From: Thermodesulfovibrionia bacterium
GTDB taxonomy: Bacteria > Nitrospirota > Thermodesulfovibrionia > UBA6902
Assembly (NCBI GenBank): GCA_030646035.1
Contig: JAUSMY010000023.1
Coordinates: 62,001 to 126,000, forward strand
DNA length: 64,000 nt
Direction of reading: 5' to 3'
Under the pieces are notes generated by a model, which did not search any database, was not told the DNA's origin, and was given only the letters and a program-made list of their open reading frames with translations. This document shows positions 63,497 to 64,000 of the stretch, piece by piece. How positions within the stretch are numbered: position 1 is the stretch's first letter; every line of letters begins with the position of its first letter. A program made the translations under genes and the position numbers.

Positions 63497-64000
63497 TTAC
63501 CTTGCACCTTCGCATAACGGGCTGTGATAGCAGTATCTGCACTCCTGCGCATTATGCGGCTCAGGATGAAATATGCCTCTTCTTATATTGCCGACGATCT
63601 CCTCCGCCTTTGTGAGAGCAGCTTCGGTGTATTCACCCATGTCGCCTTTTGAAGGATACCAGGTGATACGGCCGTCCCTTAAGGAATAGACACCCGCTCT
63701 TTCAACCATGTCAGGGTTCTCCTTCTGCCACATAGAGACATAAAGAGGAAGCTGAAGGCTCTCCTTATCAGGATTACCGGTCTTGTAATCGATTATTCTT
63801 ATGGTACTTCCTTCCACTTCACTCTGAGTCTTTATGTCGATCCTGTCGATCTTGCCTTTAAGCTTCAGGCTGCCGATCTCTACAGCCACCTTCTTTTCAA
63901 CCTCAAAAGGCATGAACCCGTCAGTCCTGATCTCATTCTCCCGCGCCTTGAGTTCGGGAAGGAGCCTTCTGAAGATATCATGCGCTACCTTTGACCAGAA
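63497..64000 (-). CDS. AddB-like PD-(D/E)XK nuclease (N-terminus outside window)
   Basis: The visible 167 C-terminal residues run in frame from base 64000 to the stop at 63497. The nuclease core is seen in GKIDRIDIKTQ and IRIIDYKTGNPDKESLQLPLY (Asp, D-x-K, Q-x3-Y), the PD-(D/E)XK signature of AddB/RecB C-termini. The end CRYCYHSPLCEGAR supplies cysteines of a 4Fe-4S cluster, as in AddB. It would pair with the AddA-like helicase-nuclease at 54993-58112 on the same strand, from which it is separated by the insert. Confidence 0.88.
   Translation of the reverse strand, partial: FWSKVAHDIFRRLLPELKARENEIRTDGFMPFEVEKKVAVEIGSLKLKGKIDRIDIKTQSEVEGSTIRIIDYKTGNPDKESLQLPLYVSMWQKENPDMVERAGVYSLRDGRITWYPSKGDMGEYTEAALTKAEEIVGNIRRGIFHPEPHNAQECRYCYHSPLCEGAR

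Noticed and set aside
58112-63497. Transposon ends with target-site duplication around the insert
   Set aside because: The borders are inverted palindromes, but no transposase, integrase or matching direct duplication was found, so a classical transposon is not supported.
1-64000. CRISPR arrays, tRNA or rRNA genes
   Set aside because: Intergenic gaps were read for regularly spaced repeats and cloverleaf-like arms; none were seen, though a covariance search (tRNAscan-SE, Infernal) was not possible.

Overview
This looks like a chromosomal segment of a Gram-negative bacterium with moderate G+C. Outer-membrane biogenesis genes, lipoproteins, a complete aromatic amino acid operon, a CobA-HemD fusion, an ASKHA/2Fe-2S corrinoid activator and CFI-box surface proteases together fit an uncultured Nitrospirota (Thermodesulfovibrionia-like) or deltaproteobacterial lineage. 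That placement is inference from gene content; no rRNA is present. I found no tRNA, rRNA or CRISPR.

Layout. 1-2.4 kb: lon (cut by the window edge) and galU. 2.6-4.9 kb: small accessory genes (thioesterase, a REP-type transposase with palindromes around and inside it, a short exported protein, a lipoprotein, a Nudix hydrolase). 5.0-10.4 kb: pheA-hisC-aroF-tyrA-aroA. 10.5-16.5 kb: a DUF948/YtxH pair, then cmk-plsC-ispH-rpsA-sppA-ihfB, closed by a clear terminator. 16.6-24.0 kb: cobA-hemD, a three-receiver hybrid kinase, a REC-GGDEF cyclase and manC. 24.0-26.2 kb: a divergent ribosomal protein uS11 paralogue, an Arg-rich orphan and a Bro-N protein. 26.2-34.9 kb (minus strand): tyrS, ASKHA protein, hemB, an ankyrin lipoprotein, mnmE, a small membrane protein, yidC, yidD, rpmH. 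35.0-43.3 kb: phoB-phoR-pstS-pstC-pstA-pstB-phoU plus a protease-TPR protein, with a phased Pho box before pstS. 43.3-49.1 kb (minus): mnmG and a polyprenyl-sugar group (flippase-like, GT2, PAP2-GT39 fusion). 49.2-54.2 kb (minus): an outer-membrane protein and two CFI-box S8 proteases. 54.2-64 kb (minus): rsmA, an AddA-like helicase-nuclease and, at the edge, an AddB-like nuclease. These two are separated by a 5.3-kb A+T-rich insert encoding a HEPN protein, a large TPR/beta-rich protein and a GIY-YIG nuclease.

The strongest unusual signals are four. (1) The insert splitting the AddAB-like pair, flanked by inverted palindromes and carrying a HEPN RNase-like protein, is a candidate defence island. 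(2) An ankyrin lipoprotein gene lies between two 29-bp copies of the mnmE 3' end that differ only at synonymous third positions, which is the hallmark of integration at mnmE (SGI1-type site). (3) There is a free-standing, clearly recognisable but divergent uS11 paralogue. (4) rnpA is absent from between rpmH and yidD.
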